From Cupriavidus alkaliphilus (GTDB lineage: Bacteria; Pseudomonadota; Gammaproteobacteria; Burkholderiales; Burkholderiaceae), in assembly GCF_900094595.1 (NCBI RefSeq), contig NZ_FMAD01000002.1, positions 372,001 to 436,000 on the forward strand: a stretch of DNA of 64,000 nt, read 5' to 3'. Positions 45,022 to 54,427 of the stretch are shown piece by piece (within the stretch, counting starts at the first letter, position 1; the number at the start of each line of letters is the position of its first letter). Position numbers and translations under genes: made by a program. The notes beneath the pieces were generated by a model that did no database searches, was not told where the DNA came from, and saw only the letters and a list, made by a program, of their open reading frames with translations.

Positions 45022-45072
45022 GGGGGAGGGTGGGTTGGGAAACGGGGGGTTTGGGGGGCGGTTTTTGGGGGG
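45022..45072 (+). other. G-tract cluster (potential G-quadruplex)
   Basis: Runs of three to six G occur at least seven times within 51 bases on the plus strand, enough for two adjacent four-run G-quadruplexes with short loops. They lie 70-120 bp upstream of the minus-strand AI-2E gene and at the edge of the giant palindrome. Confidence 0.6.
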
Positions 45073-45136
45073 TTGTCGCTGTTGGTGACATGCTGTCGGC
45101 TTTTGAACCGTATGGTTCCGCCCTCCTGGGCGGGTC

Positions 45137-45161
45137 ACTTTTTGGCCGAGCGCCAAAAAGT
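45137..45161. repeat. Hairpin in the left arm of the giant palindrome
   Basis: ACTTTTTGGC and GCCAAAAAGT pair around a 5-nt loop. The A/T-rich ends make it look like a bidirectional terminator, upstream of the AI-2E gene. The mirror copy is at 45876-45900. Confidence 0.6.
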
Positions 45162-45875
45162 AACCAAAAAGCGCGTTTACTGCCCTGCGGGCGGCATGTC
45201 TTATCGTAGTGTGCGTTGGGGTTTTCGTACGGGGCTTTGCTTCCTCACATAGCTGGACTGCCTGCCGCGGTGGTGCGCGACGGTGGCAGGGGCGTTGAAG
45301 TGTGGGTTGAACGAGCCCAGAGCGCGGAGTGGCCCCTGCTGCGGGCCTTGTCGTAGGAACGCCTACGGCTGCGCTGCGCGCGGTCAGTATCGTAGGTCAG
45401 GGGCCCTGGCTTGGAACGCGTCGCTGCGCTCGCTTGGCGCTGCAGGTTGGTGACCCGGCTCGGCAGTCTGCGGGCGGCCGTATTGCGGAGATGCCTGCGG
45501 CTGCCGCGGGCTCAATTGCGGTGACGGTCATTGGCGTTTGCGCGCAGCTCAGCCAAAGGGTTGTGGATTTCGCTCGCCAGCCCAGACCATCGCCCGTCAG
45601 CGCCAAGCGAGCGCAGCGACGCGTTCTGTGCCAGGGCCCACGCCCCGCGATACTGACGGCGCAGCAGCCGTAGGCGTTCCTACGACAAGGCCCGCAGCAG
45701 GCGGCCACCAAGCGCTCTGGGCTCGTTCAAACACCACGCCAACGCCCCTGTCACCGTGGTGCACCCCTGCGGCAGGCAGTCCAGCTATGTGAGGAAGCAA
45801 AGCCCCGTACGAAAACCCCCGGGCACACTACGATAAGACATGCCGCCCGCAGGGCAGTAAACGCGCTTTTTGGTT

Positions 45876-45900
45876 ACTTTTTGGCGCTCGGCCAAAAAGT
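45876..45900 (-). terminator. Hairpin in the right arm, possible terminator of the HPP-CBS gene
   Basis: The same 10-bp stem as the left copy lies about 97 bases after the HPP-CBS stop on the minus strand, with T-runs within the stem itself. It could end that transcript, although no separate T-tract follows. Confidence 0.5.
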
Positions 45901-45996
45901 GACCCGCCCAGGAGGGCGGAACCAAGCGGTTCAAAGGCCGACAGCATGTCACCAAAAGCGACAAACCCCCAAACCAGAACCAAGCTCCAGCCCCCC

Positions 45997-47133
45997 TTAA
46001 TCCGGCACCGCCATCACCCCACTCTTCAACAACGCCGCCACCAGATCCGACTGCGTCACCATCCCCACCACCCGCCGCTGGTCATCGATCACCGGCGCAT
46101 GATGCAGCCCGCCGTCGGAAAACGCCTGCGCCAGTTCCACCATCGGCTGGTCGGGCCGCGCGGTAACGACCGCCCGCGTCATCAGGTTGCGAACCGTGCC
46201 GGCCAGCCGCCGTGCCCCCGTGTCGCGCTGCGCCGCAAAGAAATCGCTCTGCGTGATGATTCCCTCCAGCTTGCGCGTCGCATCGACCACCGGCAGGGCC
46301 TTGATGCGATGCCGCGACAGCAGGTGCCCGGCTTCGTGCGCGGGCTGGTCCGGCGTCACCGTGATCACGTCCCGCGACATGATTTCGCCGCACAGCACGT
46401 TGCCGAAATGGCGGCGATAGGCGCGCAGTTGCGCCGCGACCAGGATCTGCTCGAGGTCGTCTTCCTCGATATCCAGGAATTCGCCGCGCACCTTCAGTGC
46501 CGCATCGAGGTCCGCGCGGGTTACGCCGACGCGCTGGGTGGGGGGTACGTCCTTGGTGCCATGCTGCACCGCGGGTTCGGGCGGGCGATGGGGGTAGCGC
46601 CGGCGCGACAGGTTGTTGAAGGCCAGCGCCATCATCAGCATCAGCATCGAATTGAACAGCACCGGCACGGCCACGAAGCCGAAGCCCAGCGCACTGACCG
46701 CCGGCCCGCCGAAGACGGCGGTGATGGCCACCGCGCCGCTGGGCGGGTGCACGCAATGGAACTGGAACATCAGCGCGATGGCGACGGCCACTGCGACGGC
46801 GGCGGCGAGGCCGGGGTCGGGGATCCAGCGCGCGCAGGCCACGCCGACCACCCCCGCGATCAGGTTGCCGCCGATGATCGACCATGGCTGCGCCAACGGC
46901 GACGACGGCACCGCGAACAGCAGCACCGCCGAGGCGCCCATCGGCGCGACGAACCAGGGATTGAAGCCGCCCAGGGTCTGGTGGCTGATCCATTCCGTGC
47001 ACAGCAGGCCCAGCAGGGCGCCGAAGCAACTCTTGAGGCGCTCCTTGCGGCTGGCGGCGACCGGCAAGGGAACGAATGTGCGCAGCCAGGCACGAGCGTT
47101 ATGCGCCAGGGCGGAGACGGGGGCGGTTTGCAT
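45997..47133 (-). CDS. HPP family membrane protein with tandem CBS domains
   Basis: The 378-residue protein has an N-terminal HPP domain (residues about 25-175) with four transmembrane helices and the name-giving HCVHPPSGAVA motif. Two CBS domains follow (about 240-300 and 315-372: MSRDVITVTPDQPAHEA, LMTRAVVTARPDQPMVEL). HPP proteins in cyanobacteria and plastids move nitrite; CBS pairs usually sense adenine nucleotides. The combined form may be a nucleotide-gated anion channel or transporter, which is inference. A perfect 9-bp palindrome lies 38 bp upstream of the start. Confidence 0.9.
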   Translation of the reverse strand: MQTAPVSALAHNARAWLRTFVPLPVAASRKERLKSCFGALLGLLCTEWISHQTLGGFNPWFVAPMGASAVLLFAVPSSPLAQPWSIIGGNLIAGVVGVACARWIPDPGLAAAVAVAVAIALMFQFHCVHPPSGAVAITAVFGGPAVSALGFGFVAVPVLFNSMLMLMMALAFNNLSRRRYPHRPPEPAVQHGTKDVPPTQRVGVTRADLDAALKVRGEFLDIEEDDLEQILVAAQLRAYRRHFGNVLCGEIMSRDVITVTPDQPAHEAGHLLSRHRIKALPVVDATRKLEGIITQSDFFAAQRDTGARRLAGTVRNLMTRAVVTARPDQPMVELAQAFSDGGLHHAPVIDDQRRVVGMVTQSDLVAALLKSGVMAVPD

Positions 47134-47170
47134 TCTTGGGACGGGGGGGCGCTTTGGAATGGTGCACGTA

Positions 47171-47191
47171 ATATATCACGGGGTGATATAT
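47171..47191. promoter_or_regulatory. Perfect palindrome upstream of the HPP-CBS gene
   Basis: The arms ATATATCAC and GTGATATAT flank GGG, with all nine positions paired, 38-58 bp before the HPP-CBS start. AT-rich arms in GC-rich DNA, placed in a promoter region, suggest an operator for an unidentified dimeric regulator. Confidence 0.65.
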
Positions 47192-47291
47192 CGGGTCGTT
47201 CTTGGTGCGGCGCATCCCGGTGATGGGGCATGCCGCACCGCACAAGGGCGCGGCAGGGTGAGGCGCGGCCGGAGGCAAGGCCCCGGCGGCC

Positions 47292-47711
47292 TTACTTGTA
47301 GGTCGACAGCAGGATGCTGGTCTCGGTGGCGCTGATGCCGTCGATCAGCCGGATCCGGTCGAGCGCGCGGTCGAAGGCCTCGAGGGTGTCGGCGCGCAGC
47401 TCGGCGATGATGTCCCAGCGGCCGTTGGTGGTGTGCAGCGCCTGCACGTTGGGCTCGCCGCGCAGCGCCTGCAGCACGCTGCGGGTCTTGTTGCCGTCGA
47501 CGGCGACCGTCATCCAGGCGCGGATGCGATGCGCCTCGGCCTCGGGTCGCAGGCGTACGGTGTAGCCGACGATAAGCCCTTCCTGCTCCAGTTTGTCGAT
47601 GCGGTTCTGCACTGTCGCGCGCGATACGCGCAGCGCCTGCGCCAGTGCCGTCACCGGCGTTCGCGCGTTGTCGCGCAGGAGGGCAATCAGCTGCTGGTCG
47701 GTGGCATCCAT
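47292..47711 (-). CDS. Lrp/AsnC family transcriptional regulator
   Basis: The 139-residue protein starts MDATDQQLIALLRDNARTPVTALAQALRVSRATVQNRIDKLEQEGLI, the Lrp HTH, followed by the RAM ligand domain (AWMTVAVDGN, LHTTNGRWDIIAELRADTLEAFDRALDRI). It diverges from the amidinotransferase-family gene, which is followed by an ornithine cyclodeaminase gene, so arginine or ornithine is a likely effector and that pair a likely target. A long inverted repeat in the divergent region may be its binding site. Confidence 0.93.
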   Translation of the reverse strand: MDATDQQLIALLRDNARTPVTALAQALRVSRATVQNRIDKLEQEGLIVGYTVRLRPEAEAHRIRAWMTVAVDGNKTRSVLQALRGEPNVQALHTTNGRWDIIAELRADTLEAFDRALDRIRLIDGISATETSILLSTYK

Positions 47712-47729
47712 GGGGCGAGGGGGCGATTG

Positions 47730-47759
47730 GCAAAGCGCCAGCGGAACCTGGCGTTTTGC
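47730..47759. promoter_or_regulatory. Candidate operator of the Lrp-type regulator
   Basis: GCAAAGCGCCAG and CTGGCGTTTTGC are inverted repeats (11 of 12 positions) around a 6-nt centre, 19-48 bp before the lrp-type start and 126 bp before the divergent GTG start. The position fits autoregulation plus control of the divergent genes. Confidence 0.6.
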
Positions 47760-47884
47760 ACAATGGTAGGCGCAAACCGGGCAGTTTGCTGGCTTTTGGC
47801 TAACGCGTGCTTGCAGCAGAATTCCATCGACGGATGGATTTCCCTGACGGGATGCCGTCGCCCGCCATGCAACCAGGAGCTGCC

Positions 47885-48763
47885 GTGATCCAGACCGCCA
47901 CCATCTTGCTGGTCGAGCCGACCTTCTACGACGTGTCGTACAGCATCAATCCGTGGATGGACCCGGCCGCCTGGGCGCGCGATCCGCACGGCATGCACCG
48001 CAACGCGACGCAGTCGTTCCACGCGTTGCGCGACGCGCTTGGCCGCGCGGGCTTCGCGGTGGAGCTGGCGCCGGGCGCGCCGGGGCTGCCCGACATGGTG
48101 TTCCCGGCCAACGCCGCCGTGGTGCTGGACGGGCGCGCGTTGCTGGCGCGCTTCCGCTATCCGCAGCGCCGCGGCGAGGAAGCGCCGTTCGCCGACATCT
48201 TCGGCAAGCTGCGCGAGCGGGGGGTGCTCGACGAAGTCGCGCTGCTGCCGGAAGGGTGCTACCAGGAAGGCGCCGGCGATTGCATCTGGGACGCAGGGCG
48301 CGGCCATTTCTGGGCCGGCTTCGGCCCGCGTTCGTCGCACGAGGCGGCGCTGGCGGTGTCGCGCTATTTCGGCAAGGACGTGGTGGCGCTGGAGCTGGCC
48401 ACCGAGCAAAGCTATCACCTCGACGTGTGCTTCTGCCCGCTGTCGGGCGGCGAGGTGCTGTACTACCCGCCGGCGTTCAGCGCAGCGGCGCTGCGCGAGC
48501 TGCGCGCGCGCGTGCCGGCGCGGCTGCGCATCGAGGCCAGCGCCGACGACCTGCGCCATTTCAGCGTCAATGCGGTCAACCTCGACGACCAGGTGGTGAT
48601 GACCCGCACCACGCCGCACCTGCGCACCGAGCTGGGACGGCGCGGCTACCAGTTGCATGAGGTCGACCTGTCGCCGTTCATGCTGTCGGGCGGCGGCGCC
48701 TATTGCATGACCCTGCGGCTGGACCGCAGCAGCGGTCGCGGCGTCGCCGCGGCGGCTGCCTGA
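47885..48763 (+). CDS. Amidinotransferase/dimethylarginine dimethylaminohydrolase (DDAH)-family protein
   Basis: I use the GTG at 47885, six bases after AGGAG, giving 292 residues; the ATG at 47867 has no ribosome site. The pentein fold shows PDMVFPANAAVV near the N-terminus, GAGDCIWD, a His in SYHLDVCFCPL and the catalytic Cys in SGGGAYCMTLRLDR at the C-terminus. Members hydrolyse or transfer guanidino groups (DDAH, arginine deiminase-related, or arginine to ornithine in some bacteria). The ornithine cyclodeaminase gene 35 bases downstream suggests it feeds citrulline- or ornithine-type products into proline formation. Confidence 0.88.
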   Translation: MIQTATILLVEPTFYDVSYSINPWMDPAAWARDPHGMHRNATQSFHALRDALGRAGFAVELAPGAPGLPDMVFPANAAVVLDGRALLARFRYPQRRGEEAPFADIFGKLRERGVLDEVALLPEGCYQEGAGDCIWDAGRGHFWAGFGPRSSHEAALAVSRYFGKDVVALELATEQSYHLDVCFCPLSGGEVLYYPPAFSAAALRELRARVPARLRIEASADDLRHFSVNAVNLDDQVVMTRTTPHLRTELGRRGYQLHEVDLSPFMLSGGGAYCMTLRLDRSSGRGVAAAAA

Positions 48764-48798
48764 GTCCAGGCACGACAGCAACAGCAAGGGAGAGGGTC

Positions 48799-49884
48799 AT
48801 GAAGAACACCGTCCGATCATTGTTTCTCGACGCGACCGATGTCGCCCGGCTGGTGGCCGCGATCGGCGCGCAGGCAGCCATCGTCGACCTGGCCGCGCAG
48901 GTGCGCCAGGCGTTCGCGCGCTGGTCCGATTTCGACAAGTCCGCGCGGCTGGCCAGCCATTCCGCACGCGGCGTGATCGAGCTGATGCCGGTCAGCGACG
49001 GCAGCCAGTATGCGTTCAAGTACGTCAACGGCCATCCGCGCAATGCGCAGCACGGCATGCCCACGGTGATGGCGTGCGGCCTGCTGGCCGAGGTGGAGAC
49101 CGGTTTCCCGCTGATGCTCGCGGACCTGACGCTGGCCACCGCGCTGCGCACCGCGGCCACCTCGGCACTGGCGGCGCGTGCCATGGCGCGGCCCGGCGCG
49201 GCCACCATGGCGCTGATCGGCAATGGCGCGCAGGCGGAATTCCAGGTGCTGGCGTTCCATGCGATGCTGGGCGTGCGCGAGATCGCCGCCTATGACATCG
49301 ACCCCGCCGCCAGCGCGCGGCTGATGCGCAATCTTGCCGCCGTGCCCGGCCTGGCGATCCGGCGTGCCGATTCGATCGGGGCCGCGCTGGCCGGCGCCGA
49401 CATCGTCTCGACCGTCACCGCCGACAAGACCCGCGCCACCATCCTGACGCCCGACCTGGTGCGGCCGGGCATGCACCTGAACGCGGTCGGTGGCGACTGT
49501 CCCGGCAAGACCGAGCTGCATGCCGATATCCTGCGCCGCGCGCGCATCGTGGTGGAGTACGAACCGCAGACCCGCATCGAGGGCGAGATCCAGCAGTTGC
49601 CCGCCGACGCGCCCGTGACCGAGCTGTGGCAGGTGCTGGCGGGCCAGGCCCCGGGCCGTGCCGCGGCGGACGAGGTGACCGTATTCGATTCGGTGGGGTT
49701 TGCGCTGGAAGACTACGCCGCGCTGCGCTGGCTCTACGCCGCGGCGCTGGCGCATCGCGCCGGCACCGCGGTGGAACTGGTGGCGATGCCGCCCGACCCG
49801 CGCAACCTGTACGGCTGGATGCTGGCGCAGGCGGAAGGCGATGGCGCCGGGCGGCCGGTGCCACGGCCGGCGGCCGTGGCCTGA
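48799..49884 (+). CDS. ocd: Ornithine cyclodeaminase
   Basis: The 361-residue protein starts after GGGAGAGGG. It belongs to the OCD/mu-crystallin family: KYVNGHPRNAQHGMPTVMA for substrate binding, TALRTAATSALAARAMARP, then the NAD loop LIGNGAQAEFQ and NAVGGDCPGKTELH. It converts L-ornithine to L-proline and ammonia using bound NAD+. Some relatives act on other amino acids, but the full length and the DDAH-family neighbour favour ornithine. Confidence 0.92.
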   Translation: MKNTVRSLFLDATDVARLVAAIGAQAAIVDLAAQVRQAFARWSDFDKSARLASHSARGVIELMPVSDGSQYAFKYVNGHPRNAQHGMPTVMACGLLAEVETGFPLMLADLTLATALRTAATSALAARAMARPGAATMALIGNGAQAEFQVLAFHAMLGVREIAAYDIDPAASARLMRNLAAVPGLAIRRADSIGAALAGADIVSTVTADKTRATILTPDLVRPGMHLNAVGGDCPGKTELHADILRRARIVVEYEPQTRIEGEIQQLPADAPVTELWQVLAGQAPGRAAADEVTVFDSVGFALEDYAALRWLYAAALAHRAGTAVELVAMPPDPRNLYGWMLAQAEGDGAGRPVPRPAAVA

Positions 49885-49900
49885 AGCGTGACCCGGGGCT

Positions 49901-50497
49901 TCAGGCGGCGCGGCCCATCATCAGCTGCGCGCGCAGGAAGCCTTTGACCTCTTCGAGCGAGGGCGTCTTCAGGAACACCATGATGCCCCAGTGCTGCAGG
50001 GCATCGGCCACGCCGTCATAGGCCTGGCGGTTGGTGATGACGGCGAAGATCACGTGCTGGCTGGCAAAGAAGTTCTGCAGCTTCTCGACGGTGGCCGACT
50101 CGGCATCGTTGAGCTCGTCGACGTAGTAGAGCACCACGCGCGGATGCTCGCTGACCGAAGTGATGACGGTGTCGAGCACATCGTCCACCACCACGCTCTT
50201 GAGCGGCAGGCCCCATTTGCCAAGCTGGCTGTGGATGCGCTGTGCCTCCTGGTGGTTGGGGTGGAACACCACCAGGTCCAGCCCGTGCGGCGATGCCGAC
50301 TCGGGGCCGATGCGCGTCGCCAGCAGGCGATGCACGGTTTCCTTGTGGATGCGCCGATGGCCGCCATTGGTCTTCCAGGCCCCCAGTTCGCCGCGCTCGA
50401 CCATCTTCTGGACGGTGCCCAGTGAGACGTTGAGCAGTTTTGCCGCTGTACGCGTGCTGTAGTAAGGCTTTTCAGCCAGTGCCGGATCAAGTTTCAT
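49901..50497 (-). CDS. Excisionase-type HTH protein with a degenerate receiver domain
   Basis: The 198-residue protein has residues about 12-62 as a MerR/excisionase-like HTH (YYSTRTAAKLLNVSLGTVQKMVERGELGAWKTNGGHRRI). Residues about 70-195 have the length and strand pattern of a response-regulator receiver, keeping the Lys in MVFLKTPSLEEVKGFL. The N-terminal acidic pair is missing (VVFHPNH), and the phospho-site strand reads VVLYYVDELND. It is thus an atypical or phosphorylation-independent regulator. It lies 470 bases downstream of dctD on the same strand, with its own upstream region. Its target is unknown. Confidence 0.85.
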   Translation of the reverse strand: MKLDPALAEKPYYSTRTAAKLLNVSLGTVQKMVERGELGAWKTNGGHRRIHKETVHRLLATRIGPESASPHGLDLVVFHPNHQEAQRIHSQLGKWGLPLKSVVVDDVLDTVITSVSEHPRVVLYYVDELNDAESATVEKLQNFFASQHVIFAVITNRQAYDGVADALQHWGIMVFLKTPSLEEVKGFLRAQLMMGRAA

Positions 50498-50967
50498 CCC
50501 ATCACCCGTAGTCCATAGGCAGTCGCGCCGTCATGGCGCACGCGGCCCCTGGCACTGGCGCCGCGCGATTGTCACTGCCAACAGTTGACTGACCCTGTGT
50601 GCCCGGCCCGCTCCCCCGCCGGCCAGGCTGCTTTTTGTGGTTGTTTTGATCTTTTGTGCATTTCCAGCAAGCGCAGCACGATCCCAATGTCTGGAGGTCT
50701 CGATGCTGGATTTGCTGGAAGCTAATAATATGCCGCAAACGACAAAGTATCTGTAGGAAAAAACATAAATCTGCGGGGCTTTTGTTTCTTAACGCACATT
50801 GAGTGCATTGTGATGACAACAGGGTTGTCAGTGCAGACCTGCCAGCGTCGTCATGGTTCCCATGACTGCAATGTCTGCAGCGGGTGCTGAATTCAGCGGG
50901 CGCTTCACAGTTCCGCACAACGGTTCCGTTTAACGGTACCGCTTCAAACACCGCGTTACCGTCTGTT
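50498..50967. other. 470-bp intergenic region, AT-richer than its surroundings
   Basis: This gap separates dctD from the HTH/pseudo-receiver gene, whose promoter it should contain. The stretch 50640-50830 is notably AT-rich, including TATTAT on the minus strand near 50727, but no matched -35 is clear. Near the dctD end lie two repeats, AACGGTTCCG (50919-50928) and AACGGTACCG (50932-50941), each close to a palindrome. No gene is seen. Confidence 0.5.
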
Positions 50968-52276
<1,309 letters not shown>

Positions 52277-52296
<20 letters not shown>

Positions 52297-54262
52297 CCTG
52301 TGAATGGGATTCCGGCGCCAGCGGCAGCACCAGCGTGAAGCAGGCGCCGCCGTCCGGATGGTTGGTGGCGGACAGGCTGCCGCCGTTCTCGTTGAGGATG
52401 CCGGCCGACAGCGTCAGGCCCAGCCCCAGCCCCTGGCCCGCGGGCTTGGTGGTGAAGAACGGCTCGAACAGCCGCGCGAAGGCTTCCTCGGACAGGCCGG
52501 CGCCGTTGTCGCGCACGGTCAGGTGGACCATCCCGCCGGCCACGTGCGCGTGCAGCGCGATGCGCGGGCCAGGCTTGCCGGCGACCGCGTCGAGCGCGTT
52601 GCCGAGCAAATTGACCAGCACCTGTTCCAGCCGGTTGGGGTCGCACACCACTGCCAGCGCCGGGTCGACATCGCGCTGCAGCGCCGGCTGCACCGCGTCG
52701 ACGCGGGTCTGCAGCAGGAACAGCGCGTTGTCGACCGCCTCGGCCAGCTTCGCCTGGCGCCTGCCGTTGCCGGGCTTGCGCGCGAACGACTTGAGCGCGC
52801 CGGTGATGCGGCCCATGCGCTCGACCAGGCCGATGATGGTGTCGAGGTTGGCGCGCACCGTGGCGTAGTCGCCGCGCTCGAGGAACTTGCCGGTATTGCC
52901 GGAGATGGTGCGCAGCGCCGCCAGCGGCTGGTTCAGTTCATGCGCGATGCCGGTCGACATCTGCCCGACCGCGGCCAGCTTGCCCGCCTGCAGCAGCCCG
53001 TCCTGGGCCTGGCGCAGCACGGTCTCGGCGCGGATGCGTTCGGTGACCTCGGCCTGCAGGCGCTGGTTCGAGGTGGACAGGTCGGCGGTGCGCTCGGCCA
53101 CCTTGCGCTCGAGTTCGCTGTTGGCGGCCTCCAGCGCCGCGCGCGCCGCCAGGCGCTCGTTGATGATGCGCCGGCGCACGTTCCAGGCCGCGCCCAGCAG
53201 CAGCACGAATGCGGTCAGCACGCCGGCCAGCGCCGCGGTGTTGAGCGCGGCCACGCGCGCCTGCGAGGTGTTGGTCAGCAGCGTCAGCTGCCAGTCGGTG
53301 CCGGGCAGCGCGGCATGCTGGGCCAGCATCGGCGGGCCGCGGCGCAGGCGCACCAGTTCGTCGCTACTGGTGTTGCCGGCACTGCCGTTGCCGTTGTTCA
53401 CCTTGCGCACCAGGGTCAGCGGCAGCTGCGGCAGCGGGGCGCGGTTGTACTGCAGGCTGCGCGCCAGGCGCTCGCGCGCCTCGGCCGACAGCGGGCGCAG
53501 CGCGGCCAGCTTCCACGACGGGTCCGAGGCCAGGATCACCACGCCGTTCTCGTCGGTCAGCAGCATCTGGCTGTCGGCGCCCTGCCAGCGGTTTTCCAGC
53601 GGCTCCAGGCCGATCTTGACCACCGCCACGCCGACCGGGTTGTCGCGCTCGCCCAGCGGCGCCGACAGGTAGTAGCCGGATTCGCTGCGCGTGGTGCCGA
53701 CGCCGTAGAAGCGGCCCAGCTGGCCCTCCATCGCCGAGCGGAAATACGGGCGGAAGCTCAGGTCTTCGCCAAGGTAGCTGTCCGGGCGCTGCCAGTTGCT
53801 GGTGGCCAGCACCTTGCCGTGCGCATCCAGCACATAGATCACGCGGGTGCCGGCGCGGGTATTGAGGGCGCTCAGGTATTCGTTGGCGCGCGCGGTGCGC
53901 GTGGCGTCGTCGGGGCGCAGCATCAGCGCGGCGATGCGCTCGTCCAGCGACAGCAGGCCGGGCACGTAGTCGTAGTGCGCCAGCTCGCTTTCCAGCGCCT
54001 GCGTGTACAGCCGCAGCTGCACCTGGCCGCGTTCGGCCTGGCGCGCCAGCGCGGTGTCGTAGGTGTAGCGGTAGCCGAGCGCGCCGGCCAGTCCGACCAG
54101 CACGGCCAGCGCCAGCAGCGCCAGCAGCGGCGCGGCGCCGCGCAGGCCGTGGGGCAGGCGCGCGCCGTTGGCCGCGGCCGGGGCAGCGGAGGTCGCCGGA
54201 GCCGCGGGGCTGGCGGCGGTGGCGCGGGGGGTATCGCCGGGAGGGTGTAGCGGGCCGGTCAT
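52277..54262 (-). CDS. dctB: C4-dicarboxylate sensor histidine kinase DctB
   Basis: The 661-residue protein has a low-complexity N-tail, a transmembrane helix at about 45-65, a periplasmic double-PAS/Cache sensor (about 66-320; YLSALNTRAGTRVIYVLDAHGKVLATSNW), a second transmembrane helix near 340, a coiled-coil, then the kinase core. The phospho-His is in STGIAHELNQPLAALR, with the N-box NLLGNALDAVAG and G-boxes DNGAGLS and GLGLGLT. It senses succinate, malate or fumarate and phosphorylates DctD. It is transcribed on the same strand after dctA but separated from it by a terminator. Confidence 0.95.
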
Positions 54263-54376
54263 CAGGTGTTGGGCGAGGCAGGTGGCAAAGCCGCCGCGCC
54301 GGCAATGGCTGGAGCCTGGCGCGGGAGCCTACTTTTACCACACCAACGGGGGGTGCCGGCCGCCGCAATGCAAAAA

Positions 54377-54405
54377 GGCCCGGTTGCCTGATTGGCAACC
54401 GGGCC
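54377..54405 (-). terminator. Intrinsic terminator of dctA
   Basis: GGCCCGGTTGCC and GGCAACCGGGCC pair perfectly (12 bp) around a 5-nt loop and, on the minus strand, run into TTTTTG. It begins 22 bases after the dctA stop, so it separates dctA from dctBD. Confidence 0.92.
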
Positions 54406-54427
54406 CTGGCACGCCTGGCGGACGGTG

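Larger units (their letters stand above)
45084..45953. repeat. Giant imperfect palindrome (about 870 bp)
   Basis: The outer arms 45084-45268 and 45769-45953 are both 185 bp and match as reverse complements with about six mismatches by eye. Inner arms (about 45269-45442 and 45599-45768) match in blocks with small indels; a unique centre of about 155 bp remains. Each arm carries three small palindromes: CCGCCC/GGGCGG, ACTTTTTGGC/GCCAAAAAGT and CGTAGG/CCTACG. No gene is believable inside it: reading frames here appear in mirrored pairs. It fills the gap between the HPP-CBS stop and the AI-2E start. Confidence 0.9.

Noticed and set aside
45329..45800. Several ORFs of 65-115 codons inside the giant palindrome
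   Set aside because: They occur as mirrored pairs in opposite arms, with the same peptide pieces on both strands, as expected from inverted DNA. No ribosome site or family resemblance.
45084..45953. Insertion sequence or transposon
   Set aside because: No transposase or recombinase frame, and no clear target-site duplication at the edges. Kept as a repeat of unknown nature.
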